A stretch of 64,000 nucleotides of DNA, from assembly GCF_014284335.1 (NCBI RefSeq), contig NZ_JACOGF010000001.1:558001-622000 (forward strand), given 5' to 3'. Source of the stretch: Undibacterium hunanense (GTDB lineage: Bacteria; Pseudomonadota; Gammaproteobacteria; Burkholderiales; Burkholderiaceae_D). The position numbers were made by a program, and so were the translations under genes. The notes beneath the pieces were generated by a model. It saw only the letters and a list, made by a program, of their open reading frames with translations. It made no database searches and was not told the DNA's origin. Positions 61,979 to 64,000 of this stretch are shown piece by piece. Positions within the stretch are counted from its first letter, which is position 1, and the number at the start of each line of letters is the position of its first letter.

Positions 61979-62476
61979 TCAGGCATCATAGTGCACGTCT
62001 TCTGTGGCTTCTGCCAGTTCTTCCAGTGCCAGGGTGAGATTGGCCATTTCTACGGCAACGCGGGCGGCATCACGGCCTTTTTCCTGCATGCGTACTTCTG
62101 CCTGCTCATCGTTTTCGGTGGTCAGAATGGCATTTGCAATCGGGATACCGGCATCCAGACCAACGCGGGTAATACCTGCGCCAGATTCATTCGATACCAG
62201 TTCAAAGTGGTAAGTTTCACCACGGATGACAGCACCCAGGGCGATCAGGGCATCAAACTGGTTGGTTTCTGCCAGTTTTTGCAGTGCCAGTGGCACTTCC
62301 AGTGCGCCTGGTACGGTCACATGCAGGATGTCTTCGTTCAATACACCCAGCAATGACAGTTCAGCCAGGCAGGCATCCAGCAAACCCTTGCCGACGTTTT
62401 CGTTAAAGCGCGCCTGTACGATACCGACACGTACACCTGCGCCATCCAGATTTGCTTCGTAATGTCCTACTGTCAT
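61979..62476 (-). CDS. ribH: 6,7-dimethyl-8-ribityllumazine synthase
   Basis: A 165-residue enzyme of riboflavin biosynthesis. Substrate site [37 protein letters not shown], and [22 protein letters not shown] with the catalytic His, in order. Combines the ribityl pyrimidinedione with dihydroxybutanone phosphate from RibB. 95 bases downstream of ribB. Confidence 0.97.
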   Translation of the reverse strand: MTVGHYEANLDGAGVRVGIVQARFNENVGKGLLDACLAELSLLGVLNEDILHVTVPGALEVPLALQKLAETNQFDALIALGAVIRGETYHFELVSNESGAGITRVGLDAGIPIANAILTTENDEQAEVRMQEKGRDAARVAVEMANLTLALEELAEATEDVHYDA

Positions 62477-62570
62477 GATGTTCTTTCTTGCGCTGTAGCG
62501 CTTGATAATTGATATGGGGATGAAGGCAGCATATCAGGCCAGCGGCTTCATCACCGGCCTTTCGCTCTCA

Positions 62571-63692
62571 TCACGGTTTGTCAGAGCAAGGCTTGTCCAA
62601 ATAACCAACAACTTCCAGATTAAATCCTGTCATGGATGGCATTTTGCGTGGATTGGCCAGCAATTTCATCTTGCCAACGCCCACATCCTTCAGAATCTGT
62701 GCGCCGATACCATAGTTGCGCAAATCCATGCGAGCAGCGCGGCTGGCGGGTTTCGTTTCTGGTGTATTGAGCGCCTTGAACTGGTCAAACATCTGCTCGG
62801 CGGTTTCTTCGCAATTGAGCAGGACGATCACGCCGGAATCCGATTTCTGGACGGCGGCCATGGCTGCTGCCACGTTCCAGGAGTGCGTGGTAGCCTGGCT
62901 TTCCAGCAAATCAAGTATCGAAACCGGCTGGTGCACACGCACCAGGGCCGCTTTTTCTGGCGTGATATCGCCATGCACCAGCGCCAGATGGGCAGAGCCG
63001 CTAGGCTTGTCACGGTAAACAATCGCCTTGAAGCTGCCATGCACGGTATGCATTTCACGCTCGGCAACACGGTCAACGATGCTTTCTGTCTGGCTGCGAT
63101 AATGGATAAGATCAGCAATGGTGCCGATTTTCATGCCATGTTCACGGGCAAACTCGATCAGGTCAGGCAGACGGGCCATGGTGCCGTCATCCTTCATGAT
63201 TTCGCAAATCACGGATGCCGGCGTCAGGCCAGCCAGTTCAGCCAGGTCACAACCAGCCTCGGTATGGCCGGCACGCATGAGCACACCGCCCCTTTGTGCC
63301 TTCAGCGGGAAAATATGTCCAGGCTGGACGATATCGGCCGCAGTAGATTTCTTGTCAACGGCGACCTGCACGGTACGGGCGCGGTCGGCAGCAGAGATAC
63401 CGGTGGTAACACCCTCTGCCGCTTCGATGGATACGGTGAAATTGGTACCAAAAGAAGTACCATTGCGACTGGTCATCATGGCCAGGTTTAATTGTTCGCA
63501 ACGCTCTTCAGTCAGTGTCAGGCAGATCAGGCCACGGCCAAACTTGGCCATGAAGTTGATGGCTTCGGCGGTGACGAATTCGGCGGCCATAATCAGGTCG
63601 CCTTCGTTTTCACGATCTTCTTCATCAACCAGTATCACCATGCGGCCAGCGCGCAATTCGGCAACGATTTCCTGGGTAGTAGACATGCTCAT
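62571..63692 (-). CDS. ribB: 3,4-dihydroxy-2-butanone-4-phosphate synthase fused to an inactive GTP cyclohydrolase II-like domain (RibBX type)
   Basis: A 373-residue protein. The N-terminal domain (about 1-205) is a complete Rib[56 protein letters not shown] and the catalytic His/Glu set. The C-terminal domain (about 210-373) has the GTP cyclohydrolase II fold but lacks the three zinc Cys; where the active protein has a Cys-rich VHSEC...CDCG segment, this one reads [15 protein letters not shown]. It therefore should not act as cyclohydrolase II. This matches the RibBX variant known from Proteobacteria. A genuine RibA should be elsewhere in the genome. No FMN riboswitch motif is seen upstream. 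Confidence 0.93.
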   Translation of the reverse strand: MSMSTTQEIVAELRAGRMVILVDEEDRENEGDLIMAAEFVTAEAINFMAKFGRGLICLTLTEERCEQLNLAMMTSRNGTSFGTNFTVSIEAAEGVTTGISAADRARTVQVAVDKKSTAADIVQPGHIFPLKAQRGGVLMRAGHTEAGCDLAELAGLTPASVICEIMKDDGTMARLPDLIEFAREHGMKIGTIADLIHYRSQTESIVDRVAEREMHTVHGSFKAIVYRDKPSGSAHLALVHGDITPEKAALVRVHQPVSILDLLESQATTHSWNVAAAMAAVQKSDSGVIVLLNCEETAEQMFDQFKALNTPETKPASRAARMDLRNYGIGAQILKDVGVGKMKLLANPRKMPSMTGFNLEVVGYLDKPCSDKP

Positions 63693-63869
63693 AGGGGGAA
63701 TATCCTGAACCGGGCCACCAACGCAATGACAGAAGCAATTGGCGTTGTACCACGGAATTCTCAGTGCAAATGAATGAAGTCGCTATTTTAAAGGATTTAC
63801 GTCTGCTCTTCCCGTGCTTATATTGATTTATACCGGATTTCTTGCCGATATATGCTGTTTGGCACAGGT

Positions 63870-64000
63870 TTATTCGATTTGCACCTGGCCCTGAGCGATT
63901 TCTATTACCCGGCCACCGACCCGTATGGCTTGATCTTTTGTCACTTCAAGGTGTAAGCGGCAAGGCCGCCCCATCTGCACGCCCTGGCTAATTACCATGC
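63870..64000 (-). CDS. PhzF-family protein, C-terminal end (5' truncated by the window)
   Basis: On the minus strand, 43 codons are open from the window edge to a TAA at 63872-63870. The residues (VISQGVQMGRPCRLHLEVTK ... RVGGRVIEIAQGQVQIE) match the end of PhzF/YddE isomerase-like proteins, where QG.eMGRPS.L is followed by VGG.av.va.G. The family includes PhzF of phenazine synthesis and many of unknown role. Most of the gene is outside the window. Confidence 0.65.
   Translation of the reverse strand, partial: MVISQGVQMGRPCRLHLEVTKDQAIRVGGRVIEIAQGQVQIE

Noticed and set aside
63693-63869. FMN riboswitch upstream of ribB
   Set aside because: The conserved RFN-element motifs (e.g. GGTGAAA/CCCACCGGCGGT-like segments) are not present on the minus strand.

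Overview
The window reads as chromosome of a betaproteobacterium in the Burkholderiales, most likely Oxalobacteraceae (an Undibacterium- or Herminiimonas-like bacterium). Reasons: the block trpF-trpB-trpA-accD-folC-SPOR-cvpA-purF is a Burkholderiales signature. So are the RibB fused to a degenerate cyclohydrolase domain, an intracellular PHB depolymerase with a cysteine nucleophile, a DUF1841 protein, an orphan soluble RnfB beside nth, and RegB/RegA. Base composition looks close to 50 % G+C by eye. This placement is inferred from gene content and is not computed.

Layout. 0-6 kb: tail of an unidentified gene, argA, yggX, rpiA, srkA, a SEC-C protein, an acyl-CoA-binding protein and a 2-hydroxyacid dehydrogenase. 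6.1-10.8 kb: an accessory island with a broken IS3-family transposase, a promoter overlapped by a perfect inverted repeat, and three tightly coupled genes of no known function, followed by about 0.7 kb without a gene. 10.8-18 kb: ferredoxin plus ferredoxin-NADP reductase, an HD-GYP response regulator and a 1430-residue TPR/PAS hybrid kinase. 18.4-24.7 kb: phaZ, rnfB-nth, a nitroreductase, DUF1841, bamC and dapA. 24.7-28.5 kb: a methyltransferase, a site-2 protease homologue that has lost its metal ligands, yciO, htpX and an RNase AM-type PHP phosphoesterase. 28.6-33.6 kb: a TonB-dependent receptor and a two-gene ABC exporter. 33.8-43.7 kb: the purF-to-trpF block and an MFS transporter. 43.9-51.1 kb: cyoABCD-surf1-regBA, a quinol oxidase operon with an assembly factor and a redox-sensing two-component system. 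51.3-58.7 kb: yaeQ, purU, a CurA-like reductase, hyi, a bile-acid-type symporter, a GNAT, a thioesterase and ubiD. 58.8-64 kb: a strong promoter with a roughly 320-nt structured leader before a lytic transglycosylase, then an aminotransferase, nusB, ribH, ribB and the end of a PhzF-family gene.

Most of the window is core metabolism arranged in short operons separated by clear intrinsic terminators. The strongest candidate for an undescribed system is the three-gene island (6.8-10.1 kb): a membrane protein joined to a helical C-terminal domain, plus two unknown soluble proteins, all translationally coupled, next to IS debris. Other points worth a look are the metal-ligand-free S2P homologue, the structured leader before the lytic transglycosylase, phased 10-bp tandem repeats in two promoter regions, and the strong terminator placed directly against the folC start codon.
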